In this document: positions 15,101 through 22,640 of the stretch, in pieces
Numbering within the stretch: the stretch's first letter is position 1
Layout of the letters: each line of letters starts with the position of its first letter
Origin: Marthasterias glacialis
Taxonomy: Eukaryota; Echinodermata; Asteroidea; Forcipulatida; Asteriidae
DNA: 64,000 nucleotides
NCBI GenBank assembly: GCA_911728455.2
Contig: OU452222.1
Coordinates: 28,162,430 to 28,226,429, forward strand
Direction: 5' to 3'
Program-made: the position numbers and the translations under genes
Notes under the pieces: generated by a model
The model's input: the letters and a program-made list of their open reading frames with translations, nothing else
What the model was told of the DNA's origin: nothing
The model's database searches: none

Positions 15101-18100
15101 CCCAAGTAATCAGAGGCCAGTTTGAATCCTGCCATATAAGAAAGGGAATATTTACCGAGCATATCATTGAGTGCGTTCTCCACATCCTCTCCAGAGCAAA
15201 TGGCTGGGGCACACACTCCCCATTTTATCAAGACAGGTGTACTCTGTAATGGATATTAACAGCAAGGTTTTACTTAATTCTGACAAAAACATCGAGTGAT
15301 CATGAATGTCTAAATGATTGAGAGAAAAGTTGTCTTCACCTCAGATGTTCAATCATTGCTTGGAAGACATGAATAATCCCCTTTTACACAGCAAGTATTT
15401 CCTGGGAAATTCCAGGGAACACTTGGTTGACCTGTTCACACTTGAATTGTTAACCATGGGAAAATGGCTACCCTTGCTTGGGGGGGGGGGGGGGTAGGGT
15501 TAATCGACATAACCCCGGGGGTTAGCATGCCGAGTGTTCATTTTCCCCAGGAAAATTGTATCAAGAGTGAAGTATGAAGTAGGCGGCCTATTCCCCAGGA
15601 GTTTCCTGGGATTTTATTTCCAAGGAATTGGCTCTGTGGAGTGAAAAGGGCTTTATGTTTGGCCTGAAGGCGTCATGCTGGCATTTTGAATAATTGTTGG
15701 AACATGATTAAGTTCAACTTGAACTAAAAATAACATTGTTGTACTTTTGTTACTGAAAGGTAAACGAGTGCTTAACGATTACACAAAACACTTTAATCAG
15801 TGTCACGCTGGGCAAAAACGCTGAATTTCACAAAAAAGTCCCTGAGTGCCCAGGAAACAATACAGCACTGTGATGTTACACCATGGACTCGATCCAATAT
15901 CCATATTCATACGAAAGCTTACATGTAGTTACATTCTGGCTTGTTGTTGGTAATGTACATCATGAGCTGAGTGGAAAAGAGCACATGCATGTGGAGTTCC
16001 ATTAAAAAATTCCAGACATTTCACAAGCCACACATAGTGTAACTAATGAATATGGATGACCTGTTTAAAAGGTCGCTGTGTGTACAACTGTATTCATGTG
16101 TGTGTGGGTGTGTGGACTGTGTGTGTGTGTCACATTTGGGCAGTGTGTTGCACAATGTATTTTTGTAAACTTCAGACTTTTGAAGTAGTCGTGGCGCCAG
16201 GATTACTTAAGTAGTAACAATGCGGCAGTCACGACTAGTTTGTGCAATCAACAGTCCCAAGTACTGGAATAGTCACACTGGTTGCCCAGGATTATCTGTC
16301 AGCACTTTCTTTTGTGAATTGGGTCTGGAAAAAAAAATGTACAATTGAATTGAAGATCTAGGTAATAAAAAAAAAGTAATACCAGGGTCAGAAAATGGCA
16401 GTATAATAGAACACAGTCACATTGATTTACTAATACACTCCAAATCCACAACTATATATGTAAGTCACACATGACCAACTCCTAGCATACTGTTGTATCA
16501 AAAATTTCTTTCCTGTATTAAAAATGATTTTATAACGTCAGTGGGAGAGATTAGGGCGATGTGTAGAGCTTATGCGCATGTTGTCACTATGAGCATTTAG
16601 TACAGGAACGGGCCGAGGTCAAAAAAAGCTACAGCACACATTTGATGCTGCATTTGACCTCAAAGATGGCGGCGGATGCATGATGCTGCATTTGACCTCA
16701 AAGATGGCGGTCTATTCAAGACTCACCTTGCCTTTGATCTCGGCATCCATGATAGCCAGGCAATAGTTGAATTCCTCCAAGTTCACACACTCATCATAGC
16801 TACCAAGCCAGACTGCGTTACCCTCCTTGATACCAGCTCCTGGCTTACCAAATGCATCCAATGCTAAAGGTTCACAGAACGGGTTATGCAGGAAAGAAGA
16901 AGACAGACAAGAATTTCATGCCAATAAACTACTTCAACTAAATTCATTACCAAAAATATTCAGCCTGGAATGTCGCTGCGGACACAGCCAAACGTTCTGC
17001 TATGCTGGGCCTTATAGTGCTCCCTATACCTCAGCGTTCTCCTGTAAGATTATGGCAGATTATGGGTGATGTGATATCACACTTTTGTGTAAATTTGAAA
17101 TACTGGAATGAAAAAGCCAGGACATTCCATTCATGCACTCGCCACACTACGCTTTTTGTTTCCCCAGTACAAAGAGGGACTAATGGTACTGGAATTTATG
17201 CTTGAAATCTCTGGGCTAGATCTTAAGAAAAAACAGGGGCAGGCTGTGGCAGGCCAAATCAGAGAAATTTTACATTTCTCAAAGAGGGCATGCTGGCCAA
17301 GTTCGTAGTGACAGTGCAATGTTTCTGGAGGGGGCACCTGTCCAACTCGGCAAGGCATAAGGCCAATGGCCTCGGTGGCCTTGGTTAAGTTCGAGGCCTG
17401 ATGAATCTCCCTCTTTCCGGGGATTAGTGTGTAATCCCCTATTCCAGACCTTTGTCCTTTTGTATAGTACAAAGAGGACTACGAGAGATTGATGGGCTGC
17501 CGCCACCATTGTTTGTCATTGTATTTGAGCGACCGAGATTCCAGCATATGGCCTAGGTTTTGCTATTCATGCTGAATATGTAATATTTTCTCGAAAGAGG
17601 ACAATAAAACACACTGCTTATATAATTTTGAAATAGTTGGGTTCAACATGACTCTGAACTCAGACTTAGGAACACTTTGTATCTTTACTCAAAGAACATG
17701 CTTTGATATGCTAAAGATCACACACTTTACACAAATCAAGGTTAGGCCCGTTTCAAGTTTGAGTTTGTCAATAAAAAACGCGGCAGTGGTTTCAAACGTC
17801 GTGCTTCTGCCGAACTTTGCCAATAGCACGGCAGGGCCTGTTGAGCCATGGTCGAGCTAAGCGTCTGCCGCGCCGAATTCCAAAGTGGTTTCAAATGTCG
17901 TGCTCCTGCCGTGTCGAATAACACAAACAAAAAAATCAGAATATTTGAATTCGACACGGCAAAAGCCCAACGTTTGAAACGGGCCTTACATCATCTAAAC
18001 TGTACCTATGGATTCGTCCTTGAACTGTGAACTTGTGACATTCAAGAGTTGATACAATTTGTCCTGGCATTCTTCAGAGATATTCCCTGGGGATGGGGCC

Positions 18101-18270
18101 TGCAAATGAACTGGTAGCTTTAGATATCCTCCAAGAAACTGTAGTTGGTCGGGGTCAAATTGCATCCCATCGCTACCAATGCTTGTGTCGATGTTACTGC
18201 AAGATATCCTCAATGTTTGCAGCAGCAGGATCAGCCAGGCTGCTGTGTGCGGTTGGACCTTCTGTCTCAT
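1..18270 (-). CDS. NRF-6-like membrane acyltransferase, 13 coding exons, 3' partial
   Basis: The gene encodes a nose-resistant-to-fluoxetine-6 type protein: a secreted or lumenal N-terminal NRF domain followed by a multipass acyltransferase-3 domain. Coding exons in order are 18270-18006, 16863-16727, 15243-15156, 13284-13179, 12714-12536, 11870-11694, 11278-11182, 10860-10768, 8505-8337, 6728-6649, 6243-6067, 1236-1104 and 175-1. All junctions have AG/GT sites and keep one open frame for 625 residues. Family hallmarks are LDAFGKPGAGIKEGN with WLGSYDEC (about 90-110), GIRFISMTWVILGH with the conserved His (about 290-305), AVDTFFVLSG (about 341-350), FYFHRYWR (about 374-381), CLGWSWYLANDMQF (about 438-451) and YVKPYCRIAPYLVG (about 532-545). 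Family members are usually about 650-750 residues, so the last one or two exons lie to the left. In C. elegans, nrf-6 acts in lipid or drug handling; the substrate here is unknown. The family is certain; the ortholog is not. Confidence 0.93.
545..735 (-). mobile_element. SINE body fragment
   Basis: The segment with 'caaggtgctgtggcgcaatc', the 'ggacctactgctttacgtcc' block and 'catccgaagg' matches the bodies of the SINEs near 12,200-12,300 and 58,330-58,520. No tRNA-like head is visible. Confidence 0.5.
822..893 (+). repeat. tRNA-like SINE head
   Basis: The segment has a box-A-like stretch (tagcccagttggtaga) and a box B (ggttcaaatcc) at tRNA spacing. The acceptor stem does not pair fully, and similar units occur elsewhere in the window, so this reads as a tRNA-derived repeat, not a functional tRNA gene. 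Confidence 0.45.
1104..1236 (-). CDS. NRF-6-like exon 12 with KPYCRIAPYLVG motif
   Basis: The exon encodes STTGQDFSSLIYVKPYCRIA, then PYLVGIGLGFIMHRIGKRKV. The iY.kPycR..PYlvGi.lG motif is diagnostic. The acceptor is catag and the donor GTAAGTG, phase 0. Confidence 0.94.
1427..1705. mobile_element. MITE copy with GTTTCAAACGTC termini
   Basis: Ends read gctcgtttcaaacgtcg and cgtgacgtttgaaac, an inverted pair. Between them are 'gagccatggtcgagctaagc' and repeated 'gtttcaaacgtcg' motifs. A second copy is at about 17,743-17,990. It lies in the last visible intron of the NRF-6-like gene. Confidence 0.7.
1856..1914. repeat. Homopolymer tract (G)n..(C)n(A)n
   Basis: A run of G, then C, then A. It may be a relic of the poly-C dispersed repeat seen at 41,161 and 33,460, or a sequencing-error hotspot. 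Confidence 0.6.
2755..2790. mobile_element. Solo end of a MITE (cttaatgga...ggtctattgac)
   Basis: The segment 'gggcttaatggaatggtcta' matches the right terminus of the element at 61,040-61,510. The other end is not visible here. Confidence 0.4.
2832..3030. repeat. Dispersed repeat, copy A
   Basis: The segment resembles 7,318-7,520 in the same orientation, including 'tagtcaaaatacagtaca', 'ctgtgctt' and 'aaggctttac'. Function and class are unknown. Confidence 0.55.
3097..3448 (-). mobile_element. tRNA-Leu-type SINE with LINE-like 3' tail
   Basis: On the minus strand the head (3,448 down to 3,362) reads as a tRNA with gccgagtggttagtgc, ggactcaagctctggtggct and ggttcgagtcccggtc. The 3' end (3,170 down to 3,097) matches the 3' end of the LINE fragment at 14,739-15,085: cacctcgagtggc, then gcgacttccat, then an A-rich tail. 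It is in an intron. Confidence 0.75.
3815..4070. mobile_element. MITE with about 28-bp TIRs and ACCCAT duplication
   Basis: The left end reads catagagttatatataagaa continuing to ctagaggg, and the right end is its inverse. ACCCAT flanks both sides (about 3,809 and 4,070). No coding capacity. The flanking duplication of 6-8 bp would fit a hAT-like element. Confidence 0.75.
4080..5450. other. Intronic stretch with nothing recognised
   Basis: AT-rich intron sequence with a short TGATGATTGATGATTGATGA run near 5,106. I see no exon or clear mobile element. Confidence 0.5.
5455..5625. repeat. Dispersed repeat (aagggcaccaaggcaat)
   Basis: Contains 'gggcaccaaggc' blocks and 'tatcaggcctgc'. Related blocks occur at 60,410-60,570 just before the HYR exon. 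Class unknown. Confidence 0.45.
6067..6243 (-). CDS. NRF-6-like exon 11, transmembrane helices
   Basis: The exon encodes two hydrophobic segments, FSFLLFGSAPILGWIILCAG and TIISMVTTGVILGVYDL, ending in EQFPTF plus a split Arg codon. The acceptor can be tttttag (exon start 6243) or ctag 15 bases further in (6228). Both keep the frame, so five residues are uncertain. The donor is GTGAGT. Confidence 0.85.
6649..6728 (-). CDS. NRF-6-like exon 10 with WYLANDMQF motif
   Basis: An 80-nt exon encodes CLGWSWYLANDMQFFIISPL, then LLVPLY. W.WYLANDMQF is the best-known signature of NRF-6 proteins. The acceptor is atgctag and the donor GTAAGT, phase 2. Confidence 0.96.
6955..7085 (+). mobile_element. Probable LINE ORF2 C-terminal remnant
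   Basis: The plus strand reads SFPGVWSGLPPNVTNAITLE, then SYRCFTNYL, the 'SFfP..W..LP......sle.Fk..l' pattern at the end of many CR1/L2-type reverse transcriptases. It is short and flanked by stops. It lies in an intron, antisense to the NRF-6-like gene. Confidence 0.5.
7318..7520. repeat. Dispersed repeat, copy B
   Basis: A diverged copy of 2,832-3,030 in the same orientation. Confidence 0.55.
7563..7680 (+). repeat. tRNA-derived repeat with duplicated D-arm
   Basis: The motif 'tagctcagttggttagagcg' occurs twice in tandem, followed by a box B-like ggtttgagtcc. The duplicated D-arm and missing fold exclude a working tRNA. A related copy is at 8,036-8,118, with the same 'tttgctcaccccaattaata' downstream flank. 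Confidence 0.6.
8036..8118 (+). repeat. tRNA-derived repeat, second copy
   Basis: Reads ggttggttagctcagatggt, then ggttcgagtccagcatc. The D and T arms are tRNA-like, but the anticodon loop lacks the U33-type context. The 'tttgctcacccc' flank shared with 7,563-7,680 makes this a repeat family. Confidence 0.55.
8337..8505 (-). CDS. NRF-6-like exon 9
   Basis: The exon encodes the helix LTPVLVFTILIFMYIQPFFG, then DAPIWQATTTKPFCHKYWWT and NLLYINNFYPTAFAEE. The GP.w.....C..yWW.NLLyINNF pattern is typical of the family. The donor is GTTTGT at phase 0, which joins cleanly to exon 10. Confidence 0.94.
8740..8945. repeat. Dispersed repeat (aatccccattccggacctt)
   Basis: Shares 'gtaatccccattccggacct', 'ggtactggagttcatgct' and 'gctgccactatagtt' with 17,100-17,520. 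Class unknown. Intronic. Confidence 0.5.
9240..9540. repeat. Uncharacterised repeat-like segment before a SINE
   Basis: Holds an open frame around 9,320-9,517 (RGCGRLFQSFGAEEEKA) without start context or splice sites in line with the gene. I suspect a repeat remnant but could not match it to another copy here. Confidence 0.3.
9561..9925 (+). mobile_element. tRNA-Leu-derived SINE
   Basis: The head reads gtgtcgtggccgagcggtta, then gtgggttcgaatcccggtcg, a Leu-type tRNA with variable arm. It is followed by the conserved body 'cttgtgtccttgagcaaga' and 'ccttcggatgggac', and ends in an ataataacaataaa tail. In an intron, antisense to the gene. Confidence 0.85.
10270..10580 (-). mobile_element. tRNA-Leu-derived SINE
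   Basis: On the minus strand the head (about 10,580-10,520) contains gtgtgggttcgattcccggt. The 3' end at left is a (TTA)n-type tail. Same family as the element at 9,561. Confidence 0.8.
10768..10860 (-). CDS. NRF-6-like exon 8 with FYFHRYWR motif
   Basis: The exon encodes GCLVSYLTLSRMEELKSVKA, then WLWFYFHRYWR. The final Arg codon is split with exon 9. FyfhRywR precedes the third conserved helix in NRF-6 proteins. The acceptor is cttccag and the donor GTAAAA. Confidence 0.94.
11182..11278 (-). CDS. NRF-6-like exon 7 with AVDTFFVLSG motif
   Basis: The exon encodes NPLTILNWLQEDFGFEAVAN followed by AFFAVDTFFVLS; the Ser codon is split with exon 8, which supplies the Gly. The VDTFF.lSG motif is diagnostic for eukaryotic acyltransferase-3 proteins. 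The acceptor is atttgcag and the donor GTAAAG. Confidence 0.94.
11694..11870 (-). CDS. NRF-6-like exon 6, start of acyltransferase-3 core
   Basis: The exon encodes FGRFLLCFAFTLNLSKLLDT, then RQKDSSISSLNGIRFISMTW and VILGHTLLFIIIYATE. The Gly-Ile-Arg-Phe and His in TM1 are the conserved acyltransferase-3 signature. Two in-frame acceptors, three bases apart (exon start 11870 or 11867), are equally good, so one residue is uncertain. Confidence 0.92.
11940..12100. repeat. Intronic minisatellite (catgtcgtgaatattggcgt)
   Basis: Imperfect repeats built from 'catgtcgtgaatattggcgt' and 'caatatttgcgacatggg'. The array resumes at 12,420-12,530, interrupted by a SINE. Confidence 0.75.
12099..12420 (+). 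mobile_element. tRNA-Leu-derived SINE, near full length
   Basis: Head: tggcgtggccgagcggataa and gtgggttcgaatcctggtca. Body: 'ccttcggatgggacgtaaag'. 3' end: gcgctatataaatactcact and a (ATT)n tail. It is inserted in the minisatellite that flanks both sides. Confidence 0.88.
12420..12530. repeat. Intronic minisatellite, right part
   Basis: Continuation of the 11,940-12,100 array ('gtcgtgaatattgacgtc', 'caatatttgcaacatggg'), ending just before the donor of exon 5. Confidence 0.7.
12536..12714 (-). CDS. NRF-6-like exon 5, first transmembrane helix
   Basis: The exon encodes the hydrophobic helix ILLVLIGLLMIGGALYAEYL followed by a hydrophilic, acidic cytoplasmic loop (QTKQEDDVPLLGTETNHK). The acceptor is tattcag and the donor GTATGC, phase 1 out. 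Confidence 0.85.
12940..13112 (-). mobile_element. tRNA-Leu-derived SINE, truncated
   Basis: On the minus strand: ggttgagcagtctagagcgt, then gtgtgggttcgaaacccgat. The 3' part is short or diverged. It lies between exons 4 and 5. Confidence 0.7.
13179..13284 (-). CDS. NRF-6-like exon 4
   Basis: The exon reads FLLGDVSATVSIKAAAVTCA, then TNPPIPYSAGFYFTV. This matches the lumenal loop just before the first transmembrane helix of the acyltransferase-3 domain. I used the donor GTGAGT at 13178, not the GTGTG two bases earlier, because only the former keeps phase with exon 5. Length is 106 nt. Confidence 0.88.
13590..14700. other. Intronic stretch with nothing recognised
   Basis: No exon, tRNA-like head or inverted termini seen. 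Short open frames here lack any recognisable motif. Confidence 0.45.
14739..15085 (+). mobile_element. LINE (CR1/L2-like) ORF2 C-terminus and 3' end
   Basis: The plus strand reads YATSFFPRTASLWNSLPASC, then FPAVYNMSQFKRNVNRLLL and a stop: the end of a non-LTR reverse transcriptase protein. It is followed by a 3'UTR (cacctcgagtggcctttgtg, gggcgacttccataaataaa) and an A-rich tail. 5' truncated. It sits in an intron, antisense to the NRF-6-like gene. Confidence 0.85.
15156..15243 (-). CDS. NRF-6-like exon 3, Cys-rich end of NRF domain
   Basis: The exon encodes STPVLIKWGVCAPAICSGED and then VENALNDMLG, matching the G.C.P..Cs..D motif of the NRF domain. The acceptor attacag gives a phase-0 start; a second AG two bases further on is a less likely alternative. 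The donor is GTAAAT, phase 1. The YC-containing segment that family members usually have between exons 2 and 3 was not found. Confidence 0.88.
15478..15495. repeat. Poly-G tract
   Basis: A run of about 17 G bases within the intron. Confidence 0.8.
15496..16630. other. Intronic stretch with nothing recognised
   Basis: Contains a short GT-rich run (about 16,090-16,130). I looked here for the family's YC-containing exon and found no candidate with both splice sites in phase. Confidence 0.45.
16638..16716. repeat. Tandem duplication carrying CAAAGATGGCGG
   Basis: 'gatgctgcatttgacctcaa' followed by agatggcgg occurs twice in direct repeat, ending a few bases from the donor of exon 2 (16,726). Confidence 0.8.
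16727..16863 (-). CDS. NRF-6-like exon 2, core NRF domain
   Basis: The exon encodes LDAFGKPGAGIKEGNAVWLG and then SYDECVNLEEFNYCLAIMDAE, the most conserved piece of the NRF domain (DA.GKp..gi..gn..w.GsyD.C). The acceptor is cctttag and the donor is GTGAGTC. Phase in is 1 (G+CA) and phase out is 0. Confidence 0.92.
17100..17520. repeat. Dispersed repeat related to 8,740-8,945
   Basis: Shares 'ggtactggaatttatgct', 'taatcccctattccagacct' and 'gggctgccgccac' with the other copy. It has an internal insertion of about 180 bases. Confidence 0.5.
17743..17990. mobile_element. MITE copy with GTTTCAAACGTC termini next to exon 1 donor
   Basis: Left end aggcccgtttcaagtttgag, right end caacgtttgaaacgggcctt. 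The internal 'gagccatggtcgagctaagc' matches the copy at 1,427-1,705. The right end is about 15 bases from the exon 1 splice donor. Confidence 0.8.
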
Positions 18271-18294
18271 ACTTGCTGTACGATTGCGTAGAAT
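18006..18294 (-). CDS. NRF-6-like exon 1: 5'UTR end, start codon, signal peptide, start of NRF domain
   Basis: Coding runs from the ATG at 18270 down to 18006 (88 codons plus one base). The start was chosen because MRQKVQPH is followed by a hydrophobic stretch (AAWLILLLQTL) that makes a signal peptide. A good acceptor, pyrimidine tract plus cattcag, ends at 18295, so 18294-18271 is 5'UTR and at least one noncoding exon lies further upstream. The frame stays open to 18357, so an earlier Met there is possible but would be intronic. The ISEECQDKLYQLLNVTSSQF stretch matches the start of an NRF domain. The donor is GTACAG at 18005-18000, phase 1. Confidence 0.85.
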
Positions 18295-19785
18295 CTGAAT
18301 GTAAAACGCAAACACATAATCAGTTGGCTTTGAGATCAACTGTCTTGATTCATTCACTGAAAATGTTCGTCAAATACACTGTGCAGCTTCTTGTTTAGGC
18401 CGAGCCTGCAAGTGAATTCACGAGCCAGACTAAAGCATATTGATATCCAATTCCATTTGCTTTCCTATCCCATGCATGCAGCTCAGTGAAGGTTAACTAT
18501 ACACCACAGACTGTACCAAAAATTGTGTGAACTTTTGCCTTAGATATTATACACAGTCTATCAATCTTTTACGCACAACACACATTTATAAAGAAGCTTA
18601 CCCGACAATGGGATTGTGATAGCCTTGTCACCATACTAGGAAGTAGTGATCATCTTTGTGGTTTAAGACCGAGGCAATTTAAAGAACATGCTCAGGTACA
18701 GGGTCACACATGTTTAACTTTTCAAAGACTTTTCCGTCAGAACCTTTGGCAAGGTTCTGAGATCCTGTTTCAGAGAACTGTCTCTGAGTATTTAGGGACT
18801 GTTTTCAGTGAACACTTTCGCAATTCCTCAACTGTTGCAAACAAACCTAAAAACACTGTGCTAAAATGATTATAGGCATGTGGCTCTTACAGCCATAGTC
18901 ATGTGTTTTGAACAAATTGTTAATCAAACAAAACTTTTTATTGATCCCTTGTAGTCATTTGGTGCTGGATATTTGGCAGGATGTACCCCCCCCCTCCTAT
19001 TGTGTCTTCATTGTGTTCTTGGAATCTCAGGAATTCTTTTGAGGATTTTAGGGGGGGTTGCTTCTGTACAAGAGGGGAACAGTGTGTAATTAGAGAATGG
19101 GAACATTTTGGGGGCCTCCCTCTGCCAATGCCATCTGTCGGGCATGGTATACTTGCAGTTTGCCTACAGAATGGAGCGTAGCATTGTTGCATGGCATTTA
19201 TAGCCACCTTGATCGTTCTAAAGCATGAACTTTATTCATAGATTTTTCATCGGCCTTCAACTTGATCCAGCCTCTATTCTTTCTGTTAGGCAAGCTGAGA
19301 GGGACGAATCTAAACCTGTATTTTGACGTCATGGATTAACGATTTTTCTTGACAAATAGATTGCAGAGAGTCAGACGATTGCAGTTTGTTCCTGATATTG
19401 TCAGGGCTCACCCTTAACACTAGCCTGGCATACGTTGTCTAGTAAAATCTGCTATGGGCTAGTAAATACCGCTTCTCAACTTGCCCTGTGGGCTACTAAA
19501 AACTGTGCAACTTACTTAATAATGCTCATGAATACTTCTTATTTTTCAGATGTAAATAATACATTTTAGAAATCTGTTAATTTATTTTTGAGTGTGTGAA
19601 TGTAACTTCATTTGACCGCTATAAACTGGTTGAGATCACTACTATTAGTATCAGAAAGATACATTTATGACAATACATGTTTAAAATTTGGGCAACGAAA
19701 ACTTCCTGGGGGCAAGTAAAATGCACAGTTTACTGGCCTTGGGCTACTTTACAAAAAGCTGAAGTGCAAGGCCTGATTGTTTATA
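18295..19785. other. Region upstream of the NRF-6-like gene, nothing recognised
   Basis: Should hold the noncoding first exon and promoter of the minus-strand gene, but I cannot place either. A C/G-rich patch at 18,985-19,170 is the only notable composition. Confidence 0.4.
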
Positions 19786-19789
19786 CCAA

Positions 19790-19980
19790 CACGGGGCCCC
19801 TCAGGGATGTAATTTATAATTATTGCCAGTACTTTTCACACTTTATATAAGTGATCTAAGATGTAGAAAAGCCACGTGCTCTATGATCAAGTATGCAGAT
19901 GACACTTCGTTAACAGGATTAATTTCACATGAGGATGAGACCGGGTATAAAGATGAAATAACAAATTTGTTCATTGGTGC
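19790..19980 (+). mobile_element. LINE reverse transcriptase fragment (YADDT box)
   Basis: The plus strand reads NTGAPQG, then LPVLFTLYISDLRCRKATCS and MIKYADDTSLTGLISHEDE. The gapPQG and YADDt boxes identify a non-LTR reverse transcriptase palm. One stop (NL*L) interrupts it. It is cut off at about 19,985 by another repeat. Confidence 0.85.
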
Positions 19981-20420
19981 AGAGACAAAAAATACTCCAG
20001 ATTTTGTACCAGAGACCTTCAAGTGGCTGATTAAAGCCAGTAAGGACAGTTCCAGCAAGTCTTGGAAATTGTACAAGAAACGTATAAATGTGCGCGATGT
20101 GTACTGGTGCACAACGGAACGTTTGGGCCAGACGACCGCGGTCACACACTTTTTAACACAAGAATTTCAAAATTTTGAAGCTGAATCATCCAAAGAAATT
20201 GTTTTCCAAAACTGTGTGATTCCTTTGCCCCCCTAGTTATTTTTTTTGCCCCCACCCCAATTTGCCCCCAGTTCCCGCCTCAATTTTTGGCCTATGCCCG
20301 AAATTGAGTTTAACTTCAGCAGTACAAAATTACACTTAAATATTTTTGTTAGCCCCCCCCCCAAAGTTAAGCTTGCCCCCCCCCCCCTCCCCGGATTAAC
20401 AGATCTGGTGCCGCCGCTGG

Positions 20421-21015
20421 TCCTACACTGCTTTATTTAACTTCACACCTCCTGCGACTCATAAGGCTTCTTAAATCTAAAAAGTTCTATAAAATGTAGA
20501 CTCGGTAACTGAGGCACTGTATCGATCATGATACACGTAAATGTCAAAATCTCAAAAAAGGAGTACAGCGCCACAATTACTGGTTCTATAGACCCAGTAA
20601 CTGGGGCGCTGCATTCCTTTTAATGAGATTTTGACATTATCGGTCGTAACATGGAGGTAGAATTAGACCTCCATGCTCGTAGTAGTATGTCCCCTACAAA
20701 GTCAAAATCTCAAAAAAGGAGTACAGCGCCCCAGTTACTGGGTCTATGGTTCTATATAAAATGCTAACTTGAAACAAACAGATAGTTACCTTTAATGAGC
20801 TTAGATCATTCGAAAGCGTTTGTCATTTGCAGTTGTATGAATACGATACTATTACTACTAAAGTAGAGCTACTACTAGTACTGTAGTACTAGGAGTAGTA
20901 TGAATCGGTGACTGCAAGCCTGGAGCCATAAACTAGATTATCGATCTATAAAAAAAGTGCCTTCTTCATCGGTCGTACAATGGGCCGTACTTATGTAACA
21001 AGCCGTACTTGTACT
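20421..21015. repeat. Long direct repeat, left copy
   Basis: 'tcctacactgctttatttaa' through 'gagccataaac' and 'gccgtacttgtac' recurs in the same order at 25,509-25,643 plus 27,173-27,560, about 5.09 kb away. It contains two foldback palindromes of the TAGACCCAGTAACTGG family. Confidence 0.75.
20596..20750. mobile_element. Foldback element, TAGACCCAGTAACTGG family
   Basis: Starts with tagacccagtaactggggcg and ends with its inverse. TGGTTCTA flanks both ends. The arms meet around an inner 'gaggt..acctc' hairpin. Same family as 22,525-22,640. Confidence 0.75.
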
Positions 21016-21029
21016 ACTAGTACTACTTG

Positions 21030-21720
21030 ACCCGATCCGGATCATTGACCAGTTCCGGATCATTGACCAGTTCCAGATCACTTCAACTTTGCATTGTCCC
21101 TCGATCATCAGTAAATTACTCTTCATGTGACCAATTAAATCAATGTAAAGAATAACATCCAATAAGATAACACACCAAAATTCAAGGTGTATAACATAAT
21201 TGTTGAATAAATTATGGCAAATTTTCTGAAGTTTGTCAGTGACAATCATTGTTATTTTTGAAACAAAATGATGGTACAAAAACACTGTTGAAACTTCTCA
21301 CCTTTCATATTTGAAGGTACGTGTGTATGAGCAGATAAAGTTCATTAAAAATGGTTCAGATGCATGAACAGCGTTTATGTAAATTTACTGAGCAGTCATC
21401 TTTTCTCTTTTGGTGAAAAAATTGCAAAAAAATGCATTTTTGAGTCATTGCACCTTTGACCAGTTCTGGATCACTCAACATTAACGCAATGTAAGTCTGG
21501 TAAAATCATACTTTTTAGAACACTCAACACATACATTTTTACATGTTGAGAAGTATAAAACTATTTTAATAAATAGTTGTTAATAATATTACTTGTATTC
21601 TCAAGATGGAAGACAACATGTGGATTGATGCATGACACCTTTATGAATAGGAACGAGGGTTTGCAATAAAGGTTCCTCTACTGATCCAGAATAGAAGCAA
21701 CTGATCCAGAACTGGTCAAA
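21030..21720. mobile_element. Element with TTGACCAGTTCCGGATCA-type ends
   Basis: The left end has three direct copies of 'tgaccagttccggatca'-like sequence, with another inside at 21,455. The right end has the inverse 'tgatccagaactggtcaa'. AT-rich interior, no coding. Confidence 0.5.
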
Positions 21721-22524
21721 AAGATGTCAATAATCCAATTGCGCGACAATGTTGACATGTGGTCACGTGACCCCCTATTGGGTATAACGCCATACAGCTG
21801 ATGGCAAAATACATGTAAAGAGATAGGCCGTGACACAGTCAGTTCAAAAACAGTCTATTTTACTTTGGTAAGTGAGAAATTAGTTAATCAGCCCCTTTAT
21901 TTAAAGTAGTATGTTGTGGCATTAATTTAAATCGCATCTCTGTTTCATAATTTAACAGAATTCTACTAAAAAGAGCTTTTTTTAGCCATGCACTACCGGT
22001 GTCGGAGCCACCCGCCTGTTATTTTGTTTGTAATGTAGGCCTAAATCACTGTAAAAAAAAAGGATAAACAACGTTGGAAAAGTGAGCATTAATAACTAGC
22101 CTAGCAGAATTTCAAATAGGCAAAGGAATCACACAGTTTTGGAAAGCAATTTCTTTGGAGGATTTCAGCTTCAAAACTTTGAAATTTTTGTGTTGAAAAG
22201 TGTGTGGTGATCGCGGTCGTCTGGCTTTATTTAGCCACTTGAAGGTCTCCAGACTCTGGTATAAACTATAGAATATCTTTCACAGATTTCGAGCAAGAAA
22301 AGCCTCGATCGAATAAACTAAATGCATTAATCATCGTGTACCGTACCACCCTTTCCTATGGAGGATGTCGTGTATGTTTACATTTTATACCCAGAAGTGG
22401 TCATGTGACGCGGGTCGCACAATCCGTCTATTCTTTTTTCTCAAAGCCCCTTCCATACTAAGATACATATTTTTGGTCATTTGACATTTGACACTTGGTG
22501 ACTTTCATGAATTATGGCCTGTTT

Positions 22525-22640
22525 TAGACCCAGTAACTGGTGCGCTGTACTCCTTTTTTGAGATTTTGACATTATCTGTCGTACGACAGATAATGTCAAA
22601 ATCTCAAAAAAGGAGTACAGCGCCCCAGTTACTGGGTCTA
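22525..22640. mobile_element. 116-bp near-perfect palindrome with 9-bp flanking repeat
   Basis: TAGACCCAGTAACTGG...CCAGTTACTGGGTCTA is symmetric about GTAC at 22,581-22,584, with almost no mismatches. GGCCTGTTT occurs directly before (22,516-22,524) and directly after (22,641-22,649), a 9-bp target-site duplication. Confidence 0.85.

Larger units (their letters stand above)
19995..22262. mobile_element. Inverted-repeat-bounded composite
   Basis: The left arm 19,995-20,240 and right arm 22,112-22,262 are inverted copies ('ccagagaccttcaagtggct', 'ttttggaaagcaatttcttt', 'gtgatcgcggtcg'). The right arm lacks part of the left. Poly-C DNA, foldback elements and other repeats lie between. Probably a DNA element filled by later insertions. 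Confidence 0.5.

Noticed and set aside
15850..15900. TGCTGTATTGTTTCCTGGGC on the minus strand as the missing YC exon of the NRF-6-like gene
   Set aside because: It has a possible acceptor but no matching donor in phase, and the following residues do not resemble the family.
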